From: Symbiodinium natans
Taxonomy: Eukaryota > Sar > Dinophyceae > Suessiales > Symbiodiniaceae
Length of the DNA: 64,000 bases
Assembly: GCA_905221605.1 (NCBI GenBank)
Contig: CAJNDS010002430.1
Location: 65,520 to 129,519, forward strand
Reading direction: 5' to 3'
Below, piece by piece: positions 1 to 12,646 of this stretch. The stretch's first letter is position 1, and each line of letters starts with the position of its first letter. Made by a program: the position numbers and the translations under genes. Under the pieces are notes generated by a model. The model saw only the letters and a program-made list of their open reading frames with translations, was not told the origin of the DNA and searched no databases.

Positions 1-192
1 GGGGGGGTGGGGTGAAACACTGATGTTACACATCCGCCTGTCACAAGGCACGACACATGCTTGCTGCTCAAGGTTCAGTCTGACTGCGTGCCTGTAGAGA
101 AGAGACTCCTGTGTTGCTTGTAGGCCTGTACGCTAAGGCGAGGGTCTGCACGCCCAGGTTACATCTCCTGGGGTGGGGCTGGTTGGGGGCGC

Positions 193-346
193 GTGGGCGG
201 GTGGGGGTGGGTGGGGGGGGGGGCGGGGGGGGGGGGGGGGGGGGGTGGGGGGGGGGGGGGTGGGAGGGGGGGAGGTGGTGGGGGGGGGGGTGGGGGGGGG
301 GGGGCGGGGGGGGGGGTGGGGGGGGGGGTGGGGGGTGCGAAAGGTC
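193..346. repeat. Near-continuous G tract
   Basis: Roughly 150 bases of almost pure G on the plus strand, broken by single T, C or A. Every frame reads as poly-Gly/Trp or, on the other strand, poly-Pro, so the apparent reading frames here are composition artefacts. Such a tract can form G-quadruplexes and is hard to sequence, so its length may be inexact. Confidence 0.9.
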
Positions 347-349
347 AGA

Positions 350-780
350 GCATCCACACTGCCCGCGTCACCAGAACGTGCGAACGGCCACAGCATCTAT
401 GTCCGCGGCATCCATGTCCGCACCATTGGAACCAGAATGTCTGCTGTTACATTCGCCGAAAATGCCGTAAATTCCAGCATTTTCGTGCTCGATGAAGAGG
501 GCAGGCGCACCATGCAGCGCAAATTTACGCGCGACGCATCCTATCTTTTGCGGGGTGGGGTGGCGGGGGTGGGGTAATTACGTTTCAGATGGGCGAACAT
601 TGTGTGTTACCCGTGCGTGGGTCTAGGGTATCTAGAGTTGAGGGGAAGGGTTCCACGTGCCTGCTGGGCTTACAGTTTAGGTCTGAGACCTTCTTCTCAA
701 ACGAAGTGCTGCTGCAACGAAAAGCATGACATATTCTTCGGGTTGATGCGTTCATCTTGACGAGTCCAACGGCATCCGTC
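350..780. other. Unassigned sequence between G tracts
   Basis: Mixed-composition DNA of about 430 bases. No protein homology, RNA gene or internal repeat was recognised. Confidence 0.5.
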
Positions 781-786
781 GCACTG

Positions 787-815
787 GGGGGGGGGGGGGG
801 GGGGGGGAAAGGGTA

Positions 816-847
<32 letters not shown>

Positions 848-848
848 T

Positions 849-902
<54 letters not shown>

Positions 903-903
903 C

Positions 904-935
<32 letters not shown>

Positions 936-1035
936 TAGTAGTAGTAGTAGTAGTAGTTGTAGTAGGAGTAATAGTAGTCGTGTAGAGTAGTAGTAGTAGT
1001 AGTAGTGGTAGTGGTAGTGTAGTAGTGGTAGTAGT

Positions 1036-1103
<68 letters not shown>
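787..1103. repeat. Poly-G run followed by (TAG)n microsatellite
   Basis: A run of about 20 G is followed by a TAG/AGT trinucleotide tract with scattered substitutions (GGT, TGT) and single-base slips. It is non-coding: the TAG frame is all stops and the other frames are poly-Ser or poly-Val. Confidence 0.9.
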
Positions 1104-1104
<1 letters not shown>

Positions 1105-1493
1105 TAGTAGTTAGTAGTTAGTAGTTAGTAGTTAGTAGTTAGTAGTTAGTAGTTAGTAGTTAGTAGTTAGTAGTTAGTAGTGAGTAGTTAGTAGTTAGTA
1201 GTTAGTAGTTAGTAGTTAGTAGTTAGTAGTTAGTAGTTAGTAGTTAGTAGTTAGTAGTTAGTAGTTAGTAGTTAGTAGTTAGGAGTAGTAGTAGTAGTTA
1301 GTAGTTAGTAGTTAGTAGTTAGTAGCTAGTAGTTAGTAGTTAGTAGTTAGTAGTTAGTAGTTAGTAGTTAGTAGTTAGTAGTTAGTAGTTAGTAGTTAGC
1401 AGTTAGTAGTTAGTAGTTAGTAGTTAGTAGTTAGTAGTGAGTAGTTGGTAGTTCGTAGTTCGTAGTTAGTAGTTAGTAGTTAGTAGTTAGTAG

Positions 1494-1494
<1 letters not shown>
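1104..1494. repeat. Heptanucleotide TTAGTAG tandem array
   Basis: About 50 head-to-tail copies of the 7-mer TTAGTAG, with a short return to TAG repeats near 1,280-1,296 and a few point variants. It is bounded on both sides by (TAG)n, so it probably arose from that trinucleotide by insertion of one T and later expansion. It resembles but is not the plant-type telomere unit TTTAGGG. Confidence 0.9.
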
Positions 1495-1560
<66 letters not shown>

Positions 1561-1582
1561 GTGTAGTAGTAGTAGTAGTAGC
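1495..1582. repeat. (TAG)n microsatellite
   Basis: An almost uninterrupted trinucleotide tract that resumes after the heptamer array. The minus strand reads as poly-Leu, which is an artefact. Confidence 0.9.
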
Positions 1583-1659
1583 GGCGCGCGCCGCCAGCGC
1601 CTGCGTGTTTCGCGCACTGACATGCTCAAAACACCGGTATTTGCAGTACTTCTTGCATG

Positions 1660-1998
1660 TTGGGCGGGGGGGGGGGGGGGGGGGGTTGGGGGGGGGGGGG
1701 GGGGGTTGGGGGGGGGGTTAAAAACGTCCGTTGTCGCACGATGACATCCAGGACGCAAACATCGCTATTTTCGGTGTTTTTGCTGCTTGACTTGCTGATT
1801 TTTGTTTTTTTGGCTCTTGGGGGGGTGGGGGGGGGGGGTAAGGAAGGGGGGGGGTGTTTAAAGTTTCGCTTGCCCTATGATGATGTCCATGCCGGAAAAC
1901 ATCGTTTTTTTTCGGTGTTTTTGCGCGTTGTTGCCGGATGATGACGTCCATGCTGCAAAACATCGGTTTTTTTTCGGTGTTTTTGCGCGTTGTTGCCA

Positions 1999-1999
<1 letters not shown>
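1660..1999. repeat. G tracts and three ~60-bp direct repeats
   Basis: G-rich tracts at 1,663-1,718 and 1,819-1,854 flank repeats that begin near 1,740, 1,879 and 1,940. Each copy reads roughly ATGAYGTCCATGC..AAAACATC, then a T run, then CGGTGTTTTTGCGCGTTGTTGCC. The second and third copies are adjacent and nearly identical; the first is diverged and sits beyond the second G tract. Confidence 0.75.
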
Positions 2000-2960
<961 letters not shown>

Positions 2961-2999
2961 GTACTACTGCTGGTGGCGATGGGTCTGAGGGGAGAGAGA

Positions 3000-3250
3000 G
3001 AGGGGGGGGGGGGGCGGGGTTGAAAAAAAGAGGGAGGGGGTCAATCGAAAGCTTTTGGGGGCTTAAAAGAAGCTGCCGGGGGTAGAATAAAAGCTGCCGG
3101 GGGCGGGGAAAAAGCTTTTCCGGGGGTGGAAAAGAAGCTTCCCGGGGGGGTGGAAAAAAAGCTGTCGCGGGGGGGTGAAAAAAAAGCTGTCGGGGGGTGG
3201 ATTAAAAGCTGGGGGGTTGAAAAAAAGCTTTAGGGGGTGGAAAAAAAGAC
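3000..3250. repeat. ~25-bp minisatellite at the array edge
   Basis: About nine copies of an imperfect unit with the core AAAAGCTGYCGGGGGGTGG, preceded by GA- and G-rich sequence. The last copy runs directly into the first partial unit of the 1.45-kb array at about 3,253. Confidence 0.75.
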
Positions 3251-4436
3251 AGGCCCAAAAAGAATTCTACACTCGAAGGCAATACGTCGTCTACGAAGAT
3301 CAACTACAGTACGAAGTTGCAACGTTTAGCAGCACACATGAGAAGAAGGATTACAGCAACATGAAGGAGCAATACACCAACAAAACTGGTAAAGCGCAGC
3401 ATTCTGGCCTGAATTCACTTCAGGCCTCGATGTGGAAGAATGTGCGATCTCAGGCTTATGCATGGGACGAACCGTGACTTCGCGAAGGCGCAACTTGCCA
3501 ATCAACGGGCTCAATTTCGCCTAATTCTGCTCTGAAACATGATGGTCTTCAAGGCTGCTCAGCCTTCCTTCACACGCTTTCGGGTGCCACAACTAGCTTT
3601 GCACCAGCTTTGCGCACCAATGGCCTTGGGGCGCGTTCCGGGAGGCCATCGCTTCCGCTATGTCAGTTCCTGACGATGCCTTCTAAGAAGCGTGATTGTC
3701 CCTAGAGTTGTACATACGGTTGTCATCGAAGTCCCTCGACTACACCATCCCGTAATATCCCGTACACCGTACTCTTTCTGCCGTATTGCCTGCGAGTGGA
3801 GTATGTGGGCGGAGGGGCGAGGTGGTCCCGCGAAATATGCGGGACTACTTCCATGGACCACAGTGCTTCTGGTCAGAGTCAACGATGATTCCATCGCTAA
3901 ACAAAATGTGCGAGCCCAGAAAAAGCATCCCCTCAGGTTGTCAGGGGGCCTAGGGCGCCCATTTTAGACCCCTAACTGACTTCCCACAGACTGGGCATAA
4001 TCCGGGCCCATTTCAGACCTTTTCTTGGCTATAAAGACTCTGCAACATGGCTAAGACGACAGCCGGGCCCGAAGAGCGCGACACCGACGTTCAAGGCTCT
4101 AGGTTAGGTTAGGGGGGTCTGGAATGGCAAGCCGGGGTCTAAAATGCCTCTTTAAGACCCATTTCAGACCCCTGGTTCCCTGAAGGGTCATTTAAGACCC
4201 CCCGCAAACTGAGGGGATGAAAAAGCCCTGTATCCTGCAAGCTCTCAACCCTAAACCCTGAGCTTAAACCCTGAAGCCGAAACCCGAAGCCCTCCGATGC
4301 CGTCTGACATGTCTGAACGGAAGTTGTGGACAAAAACGCTCGGGGCTTTGGGCTTTTGGGCCCCGGACCAGGCCTTGGGCCTTGTTCGAGTGCTTGGCGG
4401 GAATTTAACTTCGGAGCACTCCGTAGCACTCCGGGC

Positions 4437-4520
4437 CTTGGCTCCCTGAGCACCGATCTGGTTGTTCTGAAGGTCGATACGGGTGACGGTGCCGTTCGTC
4501 TTGAGGGCCTCGGCCAAGGC
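4437..4520 (-). CDS. LRR exon 1 of array, intact 84 bp
   Basis: Encodes one 28-residue RNI-type leucine-rich repeat from ALAEALKTNG to GAQGAK, with the variable core TRIDLQNNQIG. On the minus strand it is preceded by a pyrimidine-rich tract ending CGCCGCAG and followed by GCCCGG, consistent with a phase-0 exon bounded by a GC-AG intron. Joining the end GAK to the next ALAEALK recreates the LRR consensus exactly, which is the main reason for choosing these borders. The position before EGAK is Gln here (GAQGAK), whereas most copies have Glu. No transcript evidence is available. Confidence 0.75.
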
Positions 4521-5894
4521 CTGCGGCGAGGGGATGGTGCAGGTCCGCAGCTGGCGGCTTTGGGGGAGCACGCGGGGCCGCCTTTATATCGGCTTGGGGC
4601 TGGCCAGGGGCTGTTGTATGGGGCTTCCGGAACCCCCAGCTATTCCGGGGAGCGATCTGCTGCTGCAATCAGAATTCCAAGTCTACGCCATGCCCTTGCT
4701 ACATCTGGTCACAAACCTGAAAAAGAATTCTACACTCGAAGGCAATACGTCGTCTACGAAGATCAACTACAGTACGAAGTAGCAACGTTCAGAAGCACAC
4801 ATGAGAAGAAGGATTACAGCAACATGAAGGAGCAATACACCAACAAAACTGGTAAAGCGCAGCATTCTGGCCTGAATTCACTTCAGGCCTCGATGTGGAA
4901 GAATGTGCGATCTCAGGCTTATGCATGGGACGAACCGTGACATCGCGAAGGCGCAACTTGCCAATCAACGGGCTCAATTTCGCGTAATTCTGTTCTGAAA
5001 CATGATGGTCTTCAAGGCTGCTCAGCCTTCCTTCCACGCTTTCGGGTGCCACAACTAGCTTTGCACCAGCTTTGCGCACCAATGGCCTTGGGGCGCGTTC
5101 CGGGAGGCCATCGCTTCCGCTATGTCAGTTCCTGACGATGCCTTCTAAGAAGCGTGATTGTCCCTAGAGTTGTACATACGGTTGTCATCGAAGTCCCTCG
5201 ACTACACCCTCCCGTAATATCCCGTACACCGTACTCTTTCTGCCATATTGCCTGTGAGTGGAGTATGTGGGCGGAGGGGCGAGGTGGTCCCGCGAAATAT
5301 GCGGGACTATTTCCATGGACCACAGTGCTTCTGGTCAGAGTCAACGATGATTCCATCGCTAAACAAAATACGCGAGCCCAGAAAAAGCATCCCCTCAGGT
5401 TGTCAGGGGAGGGGCCTAGGGCGCCCATTTTAGACCCCTAACTGTGCTACTTCCCAGGGACTGGGCATAATCCGGGCAACCCATTTCAGACCTTTTGTTG
5501 GCTATAAAGACTGCATCTGCAACATGGCTAAGACGACACCGACGTTCAAGGCTCTAGGTTAGGTTAGGGGGGTCTGAAATGGCAAGCCGGGGTCTAAAAT
5601 GCCTCTTTAAGACCCATTTCAGACCCCTGGTTCCCTGAAGGGTCACCATTTAAGACCCCCCGCAAACTGAGGGTATGAAAAAGCCCTGTAACCTGCAAGC
5701 TCTCAACCCTAAACCCTGAGCTTAAACCCTGAAGCCTAAACCCGAAGCCCTCCGATGCCGTCTGACATGTCTGAACGGAAGTTGTGGACAAAAACGCTCG
5801 GGGCTTTGGGCTTTTGGGCCCCGGACCTGGCCTTGGGCCTTGTTCGAGTGCTTGGCGGGAATTTAACTTCGGAGCACTCCGTAGCACTCCGGGC

Positions 5895-5978
5895 CTTGGC
5901 TCCCTCAGCACCGATCTGGTTGTTCTGAAGGTAGATTGTGGAGACGGTGCCGTTCGTCTTGAGGGCCTCGGCTAAGGC
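5895..5978 (-). CDS. LRR exon 2 of array, intact 84 bp
   Basis: One 28-residue LRR with core STIYLQNNQIG. The exon is identical by eye to the next one at 6,744, and the unit between them is shortened, so these two are a recent duplicate pair. Same splice-border context as exon 1. Confidence 0.75.
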
Positions 5979-6743
5979 CTGCGGCGAGGGGATGGTGCAG
6001 GTCCGCAGCTGGCGGCTTTGGGGGAGCACTCGGGGGGCTGGCCAGGGGCTGTTGTATGGGGCTTCTCTGCCATATTGCCTGCGAGTGGAGTATGTGGGCG
6101 GAGGGGCGAGGTGGTCCCGCGAAATATGCGGGACTATTTCCATGGACCACAGTGCTTCTGGTCAGAGTCAACGATGATTCCATCGCTAAACAAAATACGC
6201 GAGCCCAGAAAAAGCATCCCCTCAGGTTGTCAGGGGAGGGGCCTAGGGCGCCCAGTTTAGACCCCTAACTGTGCTACTTCCCAGGGACTGGGCATAATCC
6301 GGGCAACCCATTTCAGACCTTTTGTTGGCTATAAAGACTGCATCTGCAACATGGCTAAGACGACAGCCGGGCCCGAAGAGCACGACACCGACGTTCAAGG
6401 CTCTAGGTTAGGTTAGGGGGGTCTGAAATGGCAAGCCGGGGTCCAAAATGCCTCTTTAAGACCCATTTCAGACCCCTGGTTCCCTGAAGGGTCACCATTT
6501 AAGACCCCCCGCAAACTGAGGGTATGAAAAAGCCCTGTAACCTGCAAGCTCTCAACCCTAAACCCTAAGCTTAAACCCTGAAGCCTAAACCCGAAGCCCT
6601 CCGATGCCGTCTGACATGTCTGAACGGAAGTTGTGGACAAAAACGCTCGGGGCTTTGGGCTTTTGGGCCCCGGACCTGGCCTTGGGCCTTGTTCGAGTGC
6701 TTGGCGGGAATTTAACTTCGGAGCACTCCGTAGCACTCCGGGC

Positions 6744-6827
6744 CTTGGCTCCCTCAGCACCGATCTGGTTGTTCTGAAGGTAGATTGTGGAGACGGTGCC
6801 GTTCGTCTTGAGGGCCTCGGCTAAGGC
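6744..6827 (-). CDS. LRR exon 3 of array, intact 84 bp
   Basis: One 28-residue LRR with core STIYLQNNQIG, the same as exon 2. The spacing of 849 bp to exon 2 reflects a deletion of roughly 0.6 kb whose junction lies near 6,063 in the intervening intron. Confidence 0.75.
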
Positions 6828-8175
6828 CTGCGGCGAGGGGATGGTGCAGGTCCGCAGCTGGCGGCTTTGGGGGAGCACGCGGGGCCGCCTTTATATCGGC
6901 TTGGGGCTGGCCAGGGGCTGTTGTATGGGGCTTCCGGAACCCCCAGCTATTCCGGGGAGCGATCTGCTGCTGCAATCAGAATTCCAAATCTACGCCATGC
7001 CCTTGCTACATCTGGTCACAAACCTGAAAAAGAATTCTACACTCGAAGGCAATACGTCGTCTACGAAGATCAACTACAGTACGAAGTAGCAACGTTTAGC
7101 AGCACACATGAGAAGAAGGATTACAGCAACATGAAGGCGCAATACACCAACAAAACTGGTAAAGCGCAGCATTCTGGCCTGAATTCACTTCAGGCCTCGA
7201 TGTGGAAGAATGTGCGATCTCAGGTTTATGCATGGGACGAACCGTGACTTCGCGAAGGCGCAACTTGCCAATCAACGGGCTCAATTTCGCGTAATTCGGT
7301 TCTGAAACATGATGGTCTTCAAGGCTGCTCAGCCTTCCTTCACACGCTTTCGGGTGCCACAACTAGCTTTGCACCAGCTTTGCGCACCTATGGCCTTGGG
7401 GCGCGTTCCGGGAGGCTATCGCTTCCGCTATGTCAGTTCCTGACGATGCCTTCTAAGAAGCGTGATTGTCCCTAGAGTTGTACATACGGTTGTCATCGAA
7501 GTCCCTCGACTACACCCTCCCGTAACATCCCGTACACCGTACTCTTTCTGCCATATTGACCATATTGCCTGCGAGTGGAGTATGTGGGCGGAGGGGCGAG
7601 GTGGTCCCGCGAAATATGCGGGACTATTTCCATGGACCACAGTGCTTCTGGTCAGAGCCCACAGACAATGATTCCATCGCTAAACAAAATTTGCGAGCCC
7701 AGAAAAAGCATCCCCTCAGGTTGTCAGGGGAGGGGCCTAGGGCGCCCATTTTAGACCCCTAACCCATTTCAGACCTTTTGTTGGCTATAAAGACTGCATC
7801 TGCAACATGGCTAAGACGACAGCCGGGCCCGAAGAGCGCGACACCGACGTTCAAGGCTCTAGGTTAGGGGGGTCTGAAATGGCAAGCCGGGGTCTAAAAT
7901 GCCTCTTTAAGACCCATTTCAGACCCCTGGTTCCCTGGTTCCCTGAGGGTCACCATTTAAGACCCCCCCGCAAACTGAGGGGATGAAAAAGCCCTGTAAC
8001 CTGCAAGCTCTCAACCCTAAACCCGAAGCCCTCCGATGCCGTCTGACATGTCTGAACGGAAGTTGTGGACAAAAACGCTCGGGGCTTTGGGCTTTTGGGC
8101 CCCGGACCAGGCCTTGGGCCTTGTTCGAGTGCTTGGCGGGAATTTAACTTCGGAGCACTCCGTAGCACTCCGGGC

Positions 8176-8259
8176 CTTGGCTCCCTCATCACCGATCTGG
8201 TTGCTATTGAGGTAGATTGTGGTGTCGCTGCCGTTCGTCTTGAAGGCCTCGGCTAAGGC
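8176..8259 (-). CDS. LRR exon 4 of array, intact 84 bp
   Basis: One 28-residue LRR with core TTIYLNSNQIG followed by DEGAK. It differs from the common form at several adjacent codons, including Asp in NGSD where others have Val, and Phe in EAFK. The flanking unit also has a 9-bp duplication of the acceptor-side intron near 8,281-8,298. Confidence 0.75.
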
Positions 8260-9643
8260 CTGCGGCGAGGGGATGGTGCAGGTCCGCCAGGTCCGCAGCT
8301 GGCGGCTTTGGGGGAGCACGCGGGGCCGCCTTTATATCGGCTTGGGGCTGGCCAGGGGCTGTTGTATGGGGCTTCCGGAACCCCCAGCTATTCCGGGGAG
8401 CGATCTGCTGCTGCAATCAGAATTCCAAATCTACGCCATGCCCTTGCTACATCTGGTCACAAACCTGAAAAAGAATTCTACACTCGAAGGCAATACGTCG
8501 TCTACGAAGATCAACTACAGTACGAAGTAGCAACGTTTAGCAGCACACATGAGAAGAAGGATTACAGCAACATGAAGGAGCAATGCACCAACAAAACTGG
8601 TAAAGCGCAGCATTCTGGCCTGAATTCACTTCAGGCCTCGATGTGGAAGAATGTGCGATCTCAGGCTTATGCATGGGACAAATCGTGACTTCGCGAAGGC
8701 GCAACTTGCCAATCAACGGGCTCAATTTCGCGTAATTCTGTTCTGAAACATGATGGTCTTCAAGATCTTCAAGGCTGCTCAGCCTTCCTTCACACGCTTT
8801 CAGGTGCCACAACTAGCTTTGCACCAGCTTTGCGCACCATGGCCTTGGGGCGCGTTCCGGGAGGCTATCGCTTCCGCTATGTCAGTTCCTGACGATGCCT
8901 TCTAAGAAGCGTGATTGTCCCTAGAGTTGTACATACGATTGTCATCGAAGTCCCTCGACTACACCCTCCCGTAATATCCCGTACACCGTACTCTTTCTGC
9001 CATATTGCCTGCGAGTGGAGTATGTGGGCGGAGGGGCGAGGTGGTCCCGCGAAATATGCGGGACTACTTCCATGGACCACAGTGCTTCTGGTCAGAGTCA
9101 ACGATGATTCCATCGCTAAACAAAATGTGCGAGCCCAGAAAAAGCATCCCCTCAGGTTGTCAGGGGAGGGGCCTAGGGCGCCCATTTTAGACCCCTAACT
9201 GTGCTACTTCCCAGGGACTGGGCATAATCCGGGCAACCCATTTCAGACCTTTTGTTGGCTATAAAGACTGCATCTGCAACATGGCTAAGACGACAGCCGG
9301 GCCCGAAGAGCGCGACACCGACGTTCAAGGCTCTAGGTTAGGTTAGGCGGGTCTGAAATGGCAAGCCGGGGTCTAAGATACCTCTTTAAGACCCATTTCA
9401 GACCCCTGGTTCCCTGAAGGGTCATTTAAGACCCCCCGCAAACTGAGGGGATGAAAAAGCCCTGTAACCTGCAAGCTCTCAAGCCTAAACCCGAAGCCCT
9501 CCGATGCCGTCTGACATGTCTGAACGGAAGTTGTGGACAAAAACGCTCGGGGCTTTGGGCTTTTGGGCCCCGGACCAGGCCTTGGGCCTTGTTCGAGTGC
9601 TTGGCGGGAATTTAACTTCGGAGCACTCTGTAGCACTCCGGGC

Positions 9644-9727
9644 CTTGGCTCCCTCATGACCGATCTGGTTGTTCTGAAGGTTGATACGGGTGACGGTGCC
9701 GTTCGTCTTGAGGGCCTCGGCTAAGGC
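9644..9727 (-). CDS. LRR exon 5 of array, intact 84 bp
   Basis: One 28-residue LRR with core TRINLQNNQIG followed by HEGAK. Identical by eye to exon 8 at 13,994, as part of the higher-order duplication of this region. Confidence 0.75.
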
Positions 9728-11089
9728 CTGCGGCGAGGGGATGGTGCAGGTCCGCAGCTGGCGGCTTTGGGAGCACTCAGGGCCGCCTTTATATCGGCTT
9801 GGGGCTGGCCAGGTTGTATGGGGTTTCCGGAACCCCCAGTTATTCCGGGGAGCTACGCCATGCCCTTGCTACATCTGGTCACAAACCTGAAAAAGAATTC
9901 TACACTCGAAGGCAATACGTCGTCTACGAAGGAGCAACTACAGTACGAAGTTGCAACGTTTAGCAGCACACATGAGAAGAAGGATTACAGCAACATGAAG
10001 GAGCAATACACCAACAAAACTGGTAAAGCGCAGCATTCTGGCCTGAATTCACTTCAGGCCTCGATGTGGAAGAATGTGCGATCTCAGGTTTATGCATGGG
10101 ACGAACCGTGACATCGCGAAGGCGCAACTTGCCAATCAACGGGCTCAATTTCGCGTAATTCTGTTCTGAAACATGATGGTCTTCAAGGCTGCTCAGCCTT
10201 CCTTCACACGCTTTCGGGTGCCACAACTAGCTTTGCACCAGCTTTGCGCACCAATGGCCTTGGGGCGCGTTCCGGGAGGCCATCGCTTCCGCTATGTCAG
10301 TTCCTGACGATGCCTTCTAAGAAGCGTGATTGTCCCTAGAGTTGTACATACGGTTGTCATCGAAGTCCCTCGACTACACCTTCCCGTAATATCCCGTACA
10401 CCGTACTCTTTCTGCCATATTGCCTGCGAGTGGAGTATGTGGGCGGAGGGGCGAGGTGGTCCCGCGACATATGCGGGACTATTTCCATGGACCACAGTGC
10501 TTCTGGTCAGAGTCAACGATGATTCCATCGCTAAACAAAATGTGCGAGCCCAGAAAAAGCATCCTCTCAGGTTGTCAGGGGAGGGGCCTAGGGCGCCCAT
10601 TTTAGACCCCTAACTGTGCTACTTCCCAGGGACATGGGCATAATCCGGGCAACCCATTTCAGACCTTTTGTTGGCTATAAAGACTGCATCTGCAACATGG
10701 CTAAGACGACAGCCGGGCCCGAAGAGCGCGACACCGACGTTCGAGGCTCTAGGTTAGGTTAGGGGGGTCTGAAATGGCAAGCCGGGGTCTAAAATGCCTC
10801 TTTAAGACCCATTTCAGACCCCTGGTTCCCTGAAGGGTCACCATTTAAGACCCCCCGCAAACTGAGGGGATGAAAAAGCCCTGTAACCTGCAAGCTCTCA
10901 ACCCTAAACCCTGAGCTTAAACCCTGAAGCCTAAACCCGAAGCCCTCCGATGCCGTCTGACATGTCTGAACGGAAGTTGTGGACAAAAACGCTCGGGGCT
11001 TTGGGCTTTTGGGCCCCGGACCAGGCCTTGGGCCTTGTTCGAGTGCTTGGCGGGAATTTAACTTCGGAGCACTCCGTAGCACTCCGGGC

Positions 11090-11162
11090 CTTGGCTCCCT
11101 CAGCACCGATCTCGTAGAGGTTGGGTGACGCTGCCGTTCGTCTTGAGGGCCTCGGCTAAGGC
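11090..11162 (-). pseudogene. LRR exon 6 of array, 73 bp, frameshifted
   Basis: The exon borders are kept, but 11 bp are missing within the variable core, so the frame is lost after NGSVT. Its higher-order partner, exon 9, differs here although the surrounding sequence is almost identical. Confidence 0.75.
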
Positions 11163-12562
11163 CTGCGGCGAGGGGATGGTGCAGGTCCGCAGCTGGCGGC
11201 TTTGGGGGAGCACGCGGGGCCGCCTTTATATCGGCTTGGGGCTGGCCAGGGGCTGTTGTATGGGGCTTCCGGAACCCCCAGCTATTCCGGGGAGCGATCT
11301 GCTGCTGCAATCAGAATTCCAAATCTACGCCATGCCCTTGCTACATCTGGTCACAAACCTGAAAAAGAATTCTACACTCGAAGGCAATACGTCGTCTACG
11401 AAGATCAACTACAGTACGAAGTAGCAACGTTTAGCAGCACACATGAGAAGAAGGATTACAGCAACATGAAGGAGCAATACACCAACAAAACTGGTAAAGC
11501 GCAGCATTCTGGCCTGAATTCACTTCAGGCCTCGATGTGGAAGAATGTGCGATCTCAGGTTTATGCATGGGACGAACCGTGACATCGCGAAGGCGTAACT
11601 TGCCAATCAACGGGCTTAATTTCGCGTAATTCTGTTCTGAAACATGATGGTCTTCAAGGCTGCTCAGCCTTCCTTCACACGCTTTCGGGTGCCACAACTA
11701 GCTTTGCACCAGCTTTGCGCACCAATGGCCTTGGGGCGCGTTCCGGGAGGCCATCGCTTCCGCTATGTCAGTTCCTGACGATGCCTTCTAAGAAGCGTGA
11801 TTGTCCCTAGAGTTGTACATACGATTGTCATCGAAGTCCCTCGACTACACCCTCCCGTAATATCCGGTACACCGTACTCTTTCTGCCATATTGCCTGCGA
11901 GTGGAGTATGTGGGCGGAGGGGCGAGGTGGTCCCGCGAAATATGCGGGACTATTTCCATGGACCACAGTGCTTCTGGTCAGAGTCAACAGACGATGATTC
12001 CATCGCTAAACAAAATGCGCGAGCCCAGAAAAAGCATCCCCTCAGGTTGTCAGGGGAGGGGCCTAGGGCGCCCATTTTAGACCCCTAACTGTGTACTTCC
12101 CAGGGACTGGGCATAATCCGGGCAACCCATTTCAGACCTTTTGTTGGCTATAAAGACTGCATCTGCAACATGGCTAAGACGACAGCCGGGCCCGAAGAGC
12201 GCGACACCGACGTTCAAGGCTCTAGGTTAGGTTAGGGGGGTCTGAAATGGCAAGCCGGGGTCTAAAATGCCTCTTTAAGACCCATTTCAGACCCCTGGTT
12301 TCCTGAAGGGTCACCATTTAAGACCCCCCGCAAACTGAGGGGATGAAAAAGCCCTGTAACCTGCAAGCTCTCAACCCTAAACCCTGAGCTTAAACCCTGA
12401 AGCCTAAACCCGAAGCCCTCCGATGCCGTCTGACATGTCTGAACGGAAGTTGTGGACAAAAACGCTCGGGGCTTTGGGCTTTTGGGCCCCGGACCAGGCC
12501 TTGGGCCTTGTTCGAGTGCTTGGCGGGAATTTAACTTCGGAGCACTCCGTAGCACTCCGGGC

Positions 12563-12646
12563 CTTGGCTCCCTCAGCACCGATCTCGTTGCTATCGAGGT
12601 CGATATGGGTGACGCTGCCGTTCGTCTTGAGGGCCTCGGCTAAGGC
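12563..12646 (-). CDS. LRR exon 7 of array, intact 84 bp
   Basis: One 28-residue LRR with core THIDLDSNEIG. The acceptor-side intron reads CTGGCCGCAG instead of CTCGCCGCAG. Its unit also shares with the unit near 20.4 kb a short deletion in the GCGTTCCC region (13,222 and 20,431), so these two units have a common recent origin or exchanged sequence. Confidence 0.75.

Larger units (their letters stand above)
9210..12090. repeat. Higher-order duplicate block A (two units)
   Basis: Covers exons 5 and 6. It matches block B (13,560-16,438) at a constant offset of 4,350 bp, falling to 4,349 after exon 6. Shared private variants include GCGACATATGC, ATCCTCTCAGG, GGGACATGGGCA and a shortened segment near 9,810-9,855. 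Outside the exon-6 core only about four differences were found by eye. Confidence 0.85.
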
